A program made the position numbers and the translations under genes. Under the pieces are notes generated by a model. That model saw nothing but the letters and a program-made list of their open reading frames with translations, had not been told where the DNA came from and did not search any database. Positions 22,363 to 30,303 of a stretch of DNA of 32,775 nt are shown piece by piece; the first letter of the stretch is position 1; every line of letters begins with the position of its first letter. This stretch comes from JBDNFP01 sp041689775 (GTDB lineage: Bacteria; Bacteroidota; Bacteroidia; Cytophagales; Spirosomataceae), in the NCBI GenBank assembly GCA_041689775.1, contig JBDNFP010000199.1, positions 1 through 32,775 of the forward strand, in the 5' to 3' direction.

Positions 22363-24291
22363 ATGCTAGACACCCTCATTAAACTAGGAAAACAAGCCAG
22401 CCAAGGCTTGGGCGAATGGGACGATATCCTGGATAGGCCCAAAATTCAAACAGAGACTAAGAAAGGAGATAAAATCAAAAATTACGTAGCAACGCTAATT
22501 TTCAACCTTAATTCTGGAATTTTAGGCCTAGGAGAACTACTGGAATATGACGAAGAGAAATCACCAGAAAGATTTTTCAACGTGAAGATTCAGGGAGGTA
22601 ATAACAAGTCTATCTATACCTGCACTGAGTTAAAAGGCCTTGAGCAGATAAGAAAGACTTTTTTTGGGAAACCTGACAAAAACAATGAGCCTTCTACTCA
22701 GGGGCAGTTTACCGAAGCGATCGATAAAGACTTTGAAGATTTCGTCGCTACTGACCTTTACGAGACCTTAAAAGAGACCTTTAAGCAGCGTGAAGGCTTT
22801 GAAGAGTTCTATTTATCGGATAAAGGTATAGCAGATCCTAAGCTCATAACCTCTCAATGGTCGTTAAATTCAAACGAGCAGATAGGCTTAGTAGTTGTTG
22901 GGGTAATCTGGTCTGACAAAGGGTGGCACGCACCCACCTATTTTAGGGATATAGCAGGATACAAGGACTTTTTACGTAAAAAATTTATTGGTGACGATCT
23001 AAATGAAAACTCACCTTTAACGTCTCCCAAGATCTGCTATGCAACCGGAGAATTTAGAGATACTGTCAAAGAGTTAGAAATTAGCTCGAGGTATAGTCTC
23101 AATAAGATGTTTGTGACGACAACTATTAACTATGCAAACGCTTTCGATGGTGGCTCTTTCGCAAAAAACTATCAAGTAGATAAAGACATTCAGAACTACC
23201 TTGAACGAGGTTCAAAAAGTTTACTTGAAAGGTACAAAACTAGAATTGCCGGCATTGACCATTGTATAATACCACAGCTGTTTAGTCAAGAAATGGTTGA
23301 TATAGAAGGAAAGCTTGAAAAGATTTCAGGCAAGTCTGACCTTCTTTTCCAATATCGACCCTTTGAAGAGATGGTTAATGACATTGAAGACGAAGTTGAT
23401 GAGACACCTTATTGGATAACATTCCTTGGTTTCGAGTCAGATGGCAATTTCTTTAAGACAGTCAATATCATCAAAGACGTAAGCCGTACCCATTTCCAAA
23501 ACCTTATTCTCACTTTCAGGAGAACCAATAAATTATTCAAAGATATTGTTGGCATTAATTGGGATACTATCATGAGTGCTGGGGAGGGTAACCCTCTTGA
23601 ATTCAACCTTTACACAGTATATACTCTAATTCCTCTCCGTAAGGACAAAGAAAAGAAAAACGTAGCTCTTGCCCTGTTTAAGCAGATTTTAGAAAAAAGA
23701 CCCCTTGAAAAGGAAAAGCTATTCGGGTACTTCAAAGAACTAATTCTTTGCCATAAGTTCGAGCGGTATAAAAGCTACACCAATATTTATGAGGGAAATC
23801 CTTTTGATTTTGCCATACGAAATGCTGTTTTTCAATACTTAGCCCTTTTTCAAGTACTCAAACAATTCAACCTGATAAAAAATATGGAAGAAACTAATGA
23901 CCAAAATCAAGAAACCGAAGAGCCGCTGGTGCCGCTATCCGATTATCAAAAAAAAGTAGAGGACTTTTTCATCAAGATGGGCTATTCCGATTCTCAGAAA
24001 GCACTGTTTTATCTGGGTAGAATACTAAATACTGTTGCATACGAACAATACCGCAAAGGTTACCAGTCAAAGCCCGTGCTAAACAAACTAAATTTCAACG
24101 GAATGGATAGAGATGATATTTCTAGGCTTCGAAGGGATCTTACAGAAAAGACTCAGCAGTTCAAACTACATAAGTTCACAGAACCTATTTTCAACAAGTT
24201 CACCCCGCTGTTCGACTATAATAACTGGGGACTAAAACCAGATGAAGCATTATTTTTTATACTATCGGGCTATTCATTCAATTCAAAATAA
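22363..24291 (+). CDS. cas8b: Type I-B Cascade large subunit Cas8b (Csh1/TM1802 family)
   Basis: This 642-aa protein is the large subunit of the type I-B effector, responsible for PAM recognition and Cas3 recruitment. The ATG at 22363 (MLDTLIKLGKQASQGLGEWDDIL) is chosen. The frame is open to a TTG at 22273, but those 30 residues lack family character and contain a palindrome (GTCACT 22315-22320/AGTGAC 22327-22332) better read as a leader element. Family signs are KIKNYVATLIFNLNSGILGLGELLEYDEEK, CTELKGLEQI, ICYATGEFRD and the large helical C-terminus. Its place directly before cas7 and cas5 confirms the assignment. The region is AT-rich compared with the glycan genes. Confidence 0.92.
   Translation: MLDTLIKLGKQASQGLGEWDDILDRPKIQTETKKGDKIKNYVATLIFNLNSGILGLGELLEYDEEKSPERFFNVKIQGGNNKSIYTCTELKGLEQIRKTFFGKPDKNNEPSTQGQFTEAIDKDFEDFVATDLYETLKETFKQREGFEEFYLSDKGIADPKLITSQWSLNSNEQIGLVVVGVIWSDKGWHAPTYFRDIAGYKDFLRKKFIGDDLNENSPLTSPKICYATGEFRDTVKELEISSRYSLNKMFVTTTINYANAFDGGSFAKNYQVDKDIQNYLERGSKSLLERYKTRIAGIDHCIIPQLFSQEMVDIEGKLEKISGKSDLLFQYRPFEEMVNDIEDEVDETPYWITFLGFESDGNFFKTVNIIKDVSRTHFQNLILTFRRTNKLFKDIVGINWDTIMSAGEGNPLEFNLYTVYTLIPLRKDKEKKNVALALFKQILEKRPLEKEKLFGYFKELILCHKFERYKSYTNIYEGNPFDFAIRNAVFQYLALFQVLKQFNLIKNMEETNDQNQETEEPLVPLSDYQKKVEDFFIKMGYSDSQKALFYLGRILNTVAYEQYRKGYQSKPVLNKLNFNGMDRDDISRLRRDLTEKTQQFKLHKFTEPIFNKFTPLFDYNNWGLKPDEALFFILSGYSFNSK
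23884..24291 (+). CDS. Possible internally translated small subunit Cas11b
   Basis: In several type I-B, I-C and I-D systems the small subunit is made from an internal start inside cas8/cas10d. Here an in-frame ATG at 23884 (MEETNDQNQETEEPLVPLSD) would give a 135-aa helical protein ending with Cas8b. The start is preceded by a very A/T-rich stretch (CTGATAAAAAAT), which favours initiation in Bacteroidota, and the first 20 residues form a charged, linker-like segment before the helical domain (YQKKVEDFFIKMGYSDSQKALFYLG). No separate cas11 gene is present. It remains a prediction. Confidence 0.45.
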   Translation: MEETNDQNQETEEPLVPLSDYQKKVEDFFIKMGYSDSQKALFYLGRILNTVAYEQYRKGYQSKPVLNKLNFNGMDRDDISRLRRDLTEKTQQFKLHKFTEPIFNKFTPLFDYNNWGLKPDEALFFILSGYSFNSK

Positions 24292-24318
24292 ATATTAACT
24301 CCTTACTATTTCAACTCA

Positions 24319-25317
24319 ATGAGCACCATTTCAAACAACGCCGACTTCTTGTTTATTTACGAAGCTTCCCAATGTAACCCAAACGGTGATCCTGATCAGG
24401 AAAACAAGCCTCGTATGGATTACGACACCGATACTAACCTTGTGACAGACACCCGCCTCAAACGGTATATCCGAGACTACTTAAAAATGATCGGGACTGA
24501 AATATTTGTGGATATGGAAGGGGATAATAAAGTAAGTCCAGAGCGAAAACTAGAAGCTGTTGTTAAACGTGCCTTAGAAAATCAAGAGGTACTTGACAGT
24601 TTATTCGTAGAAGACGAATCCAAAAAGGAGGCCCTCAATAAAATCATTCAGTCAGAAAAAACACCTGATAAGATTTTTAAGAAATTACAAGATAAAGCCA
24701 ACCGGCAACTAAGTGTATATCTTCTTGCACAAATGGTTAAGCTAAATTTTGTAGATATACGTCTTTTCGGAAGCGCATTTGCGGTAGAGGGCTTTACAAA
24801 AGCATATACGGGCCCCGTCCAAATCAATTGGGGCTACTCGCTACACAAGGTTCAGTTGATGGAGTCCAGCTCTATCGTAACCATTATGAATGACGATAGT
24901 AGCACTTTCGGTAAAGACTATCGGGTGCATTACAGTTTACTTGCCTTCAATGGTACTATCAACAAATTTGCTGCACAAAGTACCGGGCTAACTAACACTG
25001 ATATTGCCACATTCAGAGAGGCTATTTGGAATAGTGTACCGTCCATGCCTACCCGTTCAAAACTCAATCAATACCCAAAGCTTTATGTCGAGATCATCTA
25101 TAACGATGGGTTCTTTAATGGGCACTTTGGAGATTTGAGAAATTACGTGAGTGCCGAACCAAAAGCTGGCATAGACGTCAAACAGATTAGGAGCTTTGGT
25201 GATTTAACCTTTGATATGTCCCAATTAAAAGAATTAATCACCGAAAACAGAGGACAAGGGAAACCCATTCAGGAGGTAGTAATAAAAACTGCGTCGGGTA
25301 TATCACTAACTATCTAA
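24319..25317 (+). CDS. cas7: Type I-B Cascade backbone subunit Cas7 (Csh2)
   Basis: This 332-aa Cas7 forms the helical backbone of the effector along the crRNA. The N-terminal signature CNPNGDPDQENKPRMD (19-34) followed by TNLVTDTRLKRYIRDYL is diagnostic of the Csh2/Csd2 family. Further signs are VDIRLFGSAFAV, TGPVQINWGYSLHKV and the C-terminal FGDLTFDMSQLKEL. It starts 27 bp after cas8b and ends 3 bp before cas5, so it is cotranscribed with both. In the proposed autorepression model, this backbone would bind the short guide from 21950-22026 as well as array crRNAs. Confidence 0.95.
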   Translation: MSTISNNADFLFIYEASQCNPNGDPDQENKPRMDYDTDTNLVTDTRLKRYIRDYLKMIGTEIFVDMEGDNKVSPERKLEAVVKRALENQEVLDSLFVEDESKKEALNKIIQSEKTPDKIFKKLQDKANRQLSVYLLAQMVKLNFVDIRLFGSAFAVEGFTKAYTGPVQINWGYSLHKVQLMESSSIVTIMNDDSSTFGKDYRVHYSLLAFNGTINKFAAQSTGLTNTDIATFREAIWNSVPSMPTRSKLNQYPKLYVEIIYNDGFFNGHFGDLRNYVSAEPKAGIDVKQIRSFGDLTFDMSQLKELITENRGQGKPIQEVVIKTASGISLTI

Positions 25318-25320
25318 CCC

Positions 25321-26091
25321 ATGGAAGTTATTCAAATTGATGTAGGGGGCAAACTCGCCCACTTTCGAAAGTATTATGCAAACAACACTGCTATGACTTT
25401 TAGTATCCCTCCACGCACTACGATCATGGGAATGTTAGCAGCAATATTGGGAAGACCAAGAGATAGTTACTATGAAGAGTTTGCCTCAGATAAAATCCGG
25501 ATTGGGATAAGAGTACTCAGTCCATTAAAAAAGTCATTTCACCGGCTGAATTTACTAAGCATAAAAAGCAAGAGTGATTTTGACGGCTCAGGTGGCAGGA
25601 TTCAAACCCCTTTTGAAATAGTTAGTGGTTTGGATATAAGCCGTGACATGGTGAAGTATCGGCTATTTGTTTCATGTACAGACGCCGGTGCAAAGACCTT
25701 TGATGAGCTAAAACTTTGCCTGAGGGAGAATCGACAAAAGTTTGCTTTAACATTTGGAACAGCAAACTTTACTGCGTCTATTTTACAACATTATAATTAC
25801 GGGAGTATACTTGAAACTCCAAGCGAAGGCTGGATTGATATGGCATCTGCAATTCCATCTGCCTTCATTGAAAAACTAGACTTTGACAATGAGCGTGAAA
25901 GAGATACACTTGAAATGATCGAGGAGGAGCTACTTCCTGCTGATTTTGTGGCTGATTTTGATCGCGAATTAAGCAAGATGAACCGTGTTCTATTTTCAAC
26001 AACATCCAGAAAAATAAAAGTACAATTATCTCAGCCTCACCTTACATTGAGAAACGAGGACGAAGAACAGAAAATACTTTTCCTTGAATGA
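25321..26091 (+). CDS. cas5: Type I-B Cascade subunit Cas5
   Basis: This 256-aa Cas5 caps the crRNA 5' handle in the effector. The N-terminal VGGKLAHFRKYYANNTAMTFSIPPRTTIMGMLAAILGRPRDSYYEEF is the characteristic RAMP start, with the S(I/F)PPRTTxxG core. A glycine-rich GGRIQTPFEIV lies in the middle, and FGTANFTA is further on. It starts 3 bp after cas7 and overlaps the cas3 start by 4 bp (ATGA at 26088-26091), indicating translational coupling. Length and order fit the Csh type of I-B systems. Confidence 0.93.
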   Translation: MEVIQIDVGGKLAHFRKYYANNTAMTFSIPPRTTIMGMLAAILGRPRDSYYEEFASDKIRIGIRVLSPLKKSFHRLNLLSIKSKSDFDGSGGRIQTPFEIVSGLDISRDMVKYRLFVSCTDAGAKTFDELKLCLRENRQKFALTFGTANFTASILQHYNYGSILETPSEGWIDMASAIPSAFIEKLDFDNERERDTLEMIEEELLPADFVADFDRELSKMNRVLFSTTSRKIKVQLSQPHLTLRNEDEEQKILFLE

Positions 26092-28571
26092 CAACATTTT
26101 TCTCCCATAGCAAGAAAAACCCCGGAGGGCAGACATACGGTTCTAAACAACTTATTGACCACACTTCCGGGGTTTCAGAAAAAGCATTTCATTCGCTTTT
26201 CGTTCGGTCGGATTTAAGGCTATCCATTCCAATTAAGGAATTTATAAAAGATGTATGCCTCTATCATGATTTGGGAAAATATACCACTCATTTTCAACGA
26301 TATCTGTTAAATCAAGGAGAGTATAAAAATGAGCTGAAGCAACATGCCAAATTTGGTGGATTTACCCTCTATCAAAAGCTAAAATCTAAGTCTTTGGAGC
26401 GCGAAGCAGTTTTGGCCGCTTATATTATCATTCATCATCATGCAAGTCTGACAAACATTGCATATCTAAAAGAATACGCTGTAGAAGAAAGCAATGATGA
26501 AGATATTTTCAAGAGACAGCTTGATACAATTAAGGAGAATCTAGAACAAATTTCAAAAGAGATTGGAGATATTAATCTGATCAATTTTCTAGTTTATCCA
26601 AGCAAAAAATTCAGGAAAGAAGTCAAGAGTATAGAGGCCGAGTTAGACATTCAAAACTACTTTCTAATCAATTATCTATTCTCGCTATTGATTGAGGCAG
26701 ATAAGTTAGATGCATCCGACACAACACTTTATAATAGGGTTCCCATTCCTGAACTCTTGGTAGAAAATAGAATTGGCAAGGTAGACTTTAACTTAATTCA
26801 AAAAACCACTTTAAATAATCTTTCTCAAAATGAGTTGCGAGCTTTTGCACGTGCAGTGGCGCTCAACCACCTCAATAGTCCGGAGATTCTAACGCATCGA
26901 CTATTTACACTGACTGCGCCTACCGGCATAGGCAAAACCTTAACTGCACTTGACTTTGCACTCAGATTAAGGGCAAAAATACAAGTTAAAGAAGGTTATG
27001 AGGCTCAGATAATCTACGCCCTCCCTTTTATCAATATTATTGAACAAGCCATCAAGGAGTACGAAGTAGTAATCGGAAAAGAAGGGCTGGTATTGGCTCA
27101 TTATCAATTTGCCGACGCTTTTGAGCAATTGACCAAGGGGCAACTGTCAGAAGTACAAGAAAACAGGGAATACAATCAGCAAACCATGTTGCTGGACACA
27201 TGGCAAAGCGACATTGTTATCACTACTTTCGTCCAATTCCTTCAAACCCTGATTGGAAATCGGAACAAGCTTTTGAAAAAATTCCACCATATGGCAGGGT
27301 CTATCGTTATACTAGACGAAGTACAGACCATCAAACTTGATCATCTTCCCTTAGTAGGCGCAGCGTTGTTCTATCTTTCCAAATTTTTGAACACGCGGGT
27401 ACTTCTGATGACTGCAACCAAGCCGAAAACTTTTGAACTAGCTAACCGGGAAATTATCCAAATTCAAGGCGCAGAGGAGAAAGCGGAGCCTCTTGAATTA
27501 TTGACGGGATTCGAAAACGTATTTACCGCTTTTAGTAGAACTAAAATTGTTCCTCTCATTGAATCTCAAATATCCAGTGAGGAGCAATTTCTAAATCGTT
27601 TTTTTTTAGATAAATGGACGCCAGATAAATCCTGCTTAGTAGTTGTTAACCTAGTAAAAAGATCTGTCGATGTCTTTTCAAAAATCAATGAATATGTAGC
27701 TCAGAAAGGCTTGGAGAACCCAGTTTATTACCTCAGCACCAACATAGTACCTTGTCATCGGCTCGATATTATTGAGAAGGTGAAGGCTGATCTGAAAGCT
27801 GGACTGCATCCAATATTAGTATCTACGCAATCGGTAGAAGCCGGAGTTGACCTAGATTTTGATATGGGTTTTCGCGATCTAGGGCCGATTGATTCCATTA
27901 TTCAAGTAGCCGGGCGAATCAATCGTGAGAATACTCCTGAACGAAAAGACTCACCTCTATACATTATTGATTTCGATGATTGTATAAAGATATACGAACG
28001 CCTGACGACAATTCAGGCACGGAATGCGCTAGAAAAAGGGATAAAAGGTTTTGGTGCAGAGATTCACGAACGACATTACCTAAGCCTGATCGAAACATAC
28101 TATGAATCTTTATCGGCTATTGACACCAAGTCTTTCCGTGAGGCGCGGATGTTTTTTGAGAGTATGAGAAATTTAAATTATACCAATGAGGATAAGGGTA
28201 CCTACCCAGTGTGTGATTTTCAGGTGATAGAGCAGCGAGGCGGTATATCAAGCGTCTTTATCGAAATAGATGATAAGGGAACCGCAGCAAAAGAAGCTTT
28301 TCAACAACTTTTAGCCAACAATTCGGAAGACAAAAAGAAAAAACTGAAAGAAGAATTTGATAAGAAGTTTAAACTGATTTTTCACCAGCGTATTATCAGC
28401 ATTCCAGACTATTTGCCAAAGGCAAAGGAGTTGAAACTAGACAAACGGAACAAATTACATGACAGCCTATATATCGTGAACACAGATGAGATAAGTGATT
28501 ATTATGATCTGATTACAGGTTTTGATAGAAGCAAGGAAAATATATTAGCTCATCAGACTGTAATGCTCTAA
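26088..28571 (+). CDS. cas3: CRISPR effector helicase-nuclease Cas3 (HD plus SF2 helicase)
   Basis: This 827-aa protein degrades target DNA recruited by Cascade. The N-terminal HD nuclease carries H25, the pair H60-D61 in CLYHDLGKY, H86, and H116-H118 in IIHHHAS. The SF2 helicase has Walker A TAPTGIGKT (276-284), motif II D410-E-V-Q413, motif III MTATKP (441-446), and the C-terminal motifs VSTQSVEAGVDLDFD and IIQVAGRINRE. All catalytic residues that I can check are present, so the system looks able to interfere. It overlaps cas5 by 4 bp. Immediately after its stop codon (5 bp) begins the RAYT gene. Confidence 0.95.
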   Translation: MTTFFSHSKKNPGGQTYGSKQLIDHTSGVSEKAFHSLFVRSDLRLSIPIKEFIKDVCLYHDLGKYTTHFQRYLLNQGEYKNELKQHAKFGGFTLYQKLKSKSLEREAVLAAYIIIHHHASLTNIAYLKEYAVEESNDEDIFKRQLDTIKENLEQISKEIGDINLINFLVYPSKKFRKEVKSIEAELDIQNYFLINYLFSLLIEADKLDASDTTLYNRVPIPELLVENRIGKVDFNLIQKTTLNNLSQNELRAFARAVALNHLNSPEILTHRLFTLTAPTGIGKTLTALDFALRLRAKIQVKEGYEAQIIYALPFINIIEQAIKEYEVVIGKEGLVLAHYQFADAFEQLTKGQLSEVQENREYNQQTMLLDTWQSDIVITTFVQFLQTLIGNRNKLLKKFHHMAGSIVILDEVQTIKLDHLPLVGAALFYLSKFLNTRVLLMTATKPKTFELANREIIQIQGAEEKAEPLELLTGFENVFTAFSRTKIVPLIESQISSEEQFLNRFFLDKWTPDKSCLVVVNLVKRSVDVFSKINEYVAQKGLENPVYYLSTNIVPCHRLDIIEKVKADLKAGLHPILVSTQSVEAGVDLDFDMGFRDLGPIDSIIQVAGRINRENTPERKDSPLYIIDFDDCIKIYERLTTIQARNALEKGIKGFGAEIHERHYLSLIETYYESLSAIDTKSFREARMFFESMRNLNYTNEDKGTYPVCDFQVIEQRGGISSVFIEIDDKGTAAKEAFQQLLANNSEDKKKKLKEEFDKKFKLIFHQRIISIPDYLPKAKELKLDKRNKLHDSLYIVNTDEISDYYDLITGFDRSKENILAHQTVML

Positions 28572-28576
28572 CCCCC

Positions 28577-29560
28577 ATGCCCAACGACTACTCACAGTAT
28601 CGCCGCCAGTCTTTCCGGTTGAAAGGCTATGACTACCGCCGGGAGGGTATGTACTTTGTAACGATCTGTACCAAAGACCGCCTAAATTATTTTGGTCATA
28701 TCCGGGACGGACAATCGGTATTATCAGACATTGGGCAAATCGTGTTGGACAATTGGTTAAAAATCCCTCAATTCTCGCCACACATCATTTTGGATGAATT
28801 TGTGGTGATGCCCAATCATATTCACGGGATTTTGGCCATTATTTATCCGTTGGTAGCATCGTTGCAGTGCAACGATGCTACCGATACAACGGATACCAAC
28901 GATACAACGGGTACCAACCATACAACGGGTACCAACGATACAACGGGTACCAACCATACAACGGATACCAACGATACAACGGACACCAACGATACAACGG
29001 GTACCAACGGTACAACGGATACCAACGATGCAACGGATACCAACGATGCAATGGGTACCAACCATACAACGGATACCAACCATACAACGGATACCAACGA
29101 TGCAACGGGTACCAACCATACAACGGATACCAACGATGCAACGGGTACCAACGATGCAACGGACACCAACCATACAACGGACACCAACCATACAACGGAC
29201 ACCAACGATGCAACGGGTACCAACGATGCAACGGACACCAACAATACAACGGATACCAACGATACAACGGACACCAACGATGCAACGGGTACCAACCATA
29301 CAACGGGTACTAACGATAACAACACCAAAAACCAATTCATGGCGTCCATTTCTCCAAAATCGGGTAGCATCTCGCGGGTCTTGAATTCTTACAAAGGGGC
29401 ATGTTCTAAGGAAATCAGGCAGAAACACGACACTGGCTTTGACTGGCAATCCAAATTCCATGACCGCATCATCCGAAACAAGGAAGAACTACACCGAATT
29501 CAACACTACATCATTCAAAACCCTTTGAACTGGAAAGAAGATGAAAATTATGTCGGATGA
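28577..29560 (+). CDS. REP-associated tyrosine transposase (RAYT, Y1 HUH) with internal tandem repeats
   Basis: This 327-aa IS200-like single-tyrosine HUH protein of the RAYT group has N-terminal FRLKGYDYRREGMYFVTICTKDR, the HUH motif M-P-N-H81-I-H83-G and the C-terminal block SGSISRVLNSYKG...FDWQSKFHDRIIRNKEEL. The catalytic tyrosine is Y311 in HYIIQNPLNW. Catalytic parts look intact. Residues 108-245, normally a short variable linker, are 23 hexapeptide repeats of the type N-D/H-T/A-T-G/D-T. The gene lies between cas3 (5 bp gap) and cas6 in the same direction. It overlaps the longest possible cas6 frame by 20 bp and lies 31 bp before the preferred cas6 ATG. Its fit without breaking a cas gene suggests a tolerated or domesticated insertion. 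Confidence 0.9.
   Translation: MPNDYSQYRRQSFRLKGYDYRREGMYFVTICTKDRLNYFGHIRDGQSVLSDIGQIVLDNWLKIPQFSPHIILDEFVVMPNHIHGILAIIYPLVASLQCNDATDTTDTNDTTGTNHTTGTNDTTGTNHTTDTNDTTDTNDTTGTNGTTDTNDATDTNDAMGTNHTTDTNHTTDTNDATGTNHTTDTNDATGTNDATDTNHTTDTNHTTDTNDATGTNDATDTNNTTDTNDTTDTNDATGTNHTTGTNDNNTKNQFMASISPKSGSISRVLNSYKGACSKEIRQKHDTGFDWQSKFHDRIIRNKEELHRIQHYIIQNPLNWKEDENYVG
28852..28882. repeat. 31-bp perfect palindrome inside the RAYT gene
   Basis: GGTAGCATCGTTGCA (28852-28866) is the exact reverse complement of TGCAACGATGCTACC (28868-28882) around one central G. It lies within the coding sequence (residues about 93-102, LVASLQCNDA) and immediately precedes the tandem repeats. Part of the right arm (AACGATG..AC) resembles the tandem unit, so the array may have grown from this palindrome. 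Confidence 0.85.
28898..29311. repeat. Coding minisatellite, 23 tandem 18-bp units
   Basis: Units follow AACGATACAACGGGTACC, with variation confined mainly to three codons: GAT/CAT (D/H), ACA/GCA (T/A) and GGT/GAT/GAC (G/D). There are 23 complete units in frame with the RAYT gene, flanked by shorter degenerate copies. Because 18 is a multiple of three and the unit contains no stop in most frames, long spurious open frames appear on both strands. Confidence 0.92.
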
Positions 29561-29591
29561 AATATCCTTGCACAGTCAAATCGACACCAAC

Positions 29592-30299
29592 ATGACCCAA
29601 AACACCACCCAAATCCCAATCACCACCATCACCTTCCCCGAAATAGCCCTCCAGGTGCGGGATGCCCACAAACTACGGGGGTACTTCGGGCGGCTGTTTC
29701 AGGAGCATTCGCCGCTGCTCCACAATCACTTTGACGACAGCGACCCCACCACCCCAAAGTACCGCTACGCCTACCCTTTGGTCCAGTATAAAGTACTGAA
29801 AAGGGTACCTACGCTCGTCGGGCTGGGCGAAGGAGCCGACTTACTGGTACAGCTCTTCCTGAAAATGCAGGAGTTGAAATTAGACGGGGAGGTGTACCCC
29901 GTACTCAGCAAACATATACAGCATCAGAAAGCCACCATCGGCCTGTCAGACGACCTCCACACGTATCGGTACGAAACGCTTTGGCTCGGACTCAACCAAA
30001 AAAACTTTAAAGCATACACCACCGCCGATCCGATGGGTAAAACCCAAATCCTGAAAAATACGGGCATCGCTAATATCCTCACTTTTGTGGAGGCGTTTGG
30101 GTTGCGGTTTAAAAAAAATGACCCAACGCAGCGCGTAATGCTCAAACTTTCACCCACCGAACCAGCCATCACGAAGTTCAAAAACGTGGAGTTTCTGGGC
30201 TTTGGCGGCAGCTTTACCACCAATGTGCTCCTACCCGACGACGTAGGACTAGGCAAGCAAGCCGCCCGGGGCTTTGGTACCATTCGGAAAATCAATTAG
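29592..30299 (+). CDS. cas6: CRISPR endoribonuclease Cas6
   Basis: This 235-aa protein cuts the repeat RNA 8 nt upstream of each spacer. The Bacteroidota/Clostridia-type Cas6 is recognised by the start (ITTITFPEIALQVRDAHKLRGYFGRLFQEHSPLLHNHF), the middle (YRYAYPLVQYKVLKRVPTLVGLGEGADLL, YRYETLWLGLNQKNF) and the C-terminal glycine-rich loop GLGKQAARGFGTIRKI. The ATG at 29592 gives the usual length; an in-frame ATG at 29541 would overlap the RAYT gene by 20 bp. Its stop is followed 4 bp later by cas1. In many I-B loci cas6 comes first, so its place after cas3 and the RAYT gene is notable. It would also process the candidate guide RNA. Confidence 0.88.
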   Translation: MTQNTTQIPITTITFPEIALQVRDAHKLRGYFGRLFQEHSPLLHNHFDDSDPTTPKYRYAYPLVQYKVLKRVPTLVGLGEGADLLVQLFLKMQELKLDGEVYPVLSKHIQHQKATIGLSDDLHTYRYETLWLGLNQKNFKAYTTADPMGKTQILKNTGIANILTFVEAFGLRFKKNDPTQRVMLKLSPTEPAITKFKNVEFLGFGGSFTTNVLLPDDVGLGKQAARGFGTIRKIN

Positions 30300-30303
30300 T
30301 CTT

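Noticed and set aside
28898..29311. Tandem repeat as a second CRISPR array
   Set aside because: Units are contiguous 18-mers without spacers and lie in a coding frame.
28757..29461. Long open frames on both strands through the RAYT repeat (for example 234 aa on the minus strand, 175 aa with VSLVPV-type repeats)
   Set aside because: They are by-products of an 18-bp tandem repeat lacking stops in most frames; only the frame with HUH and tyrosine motifs is a gene.
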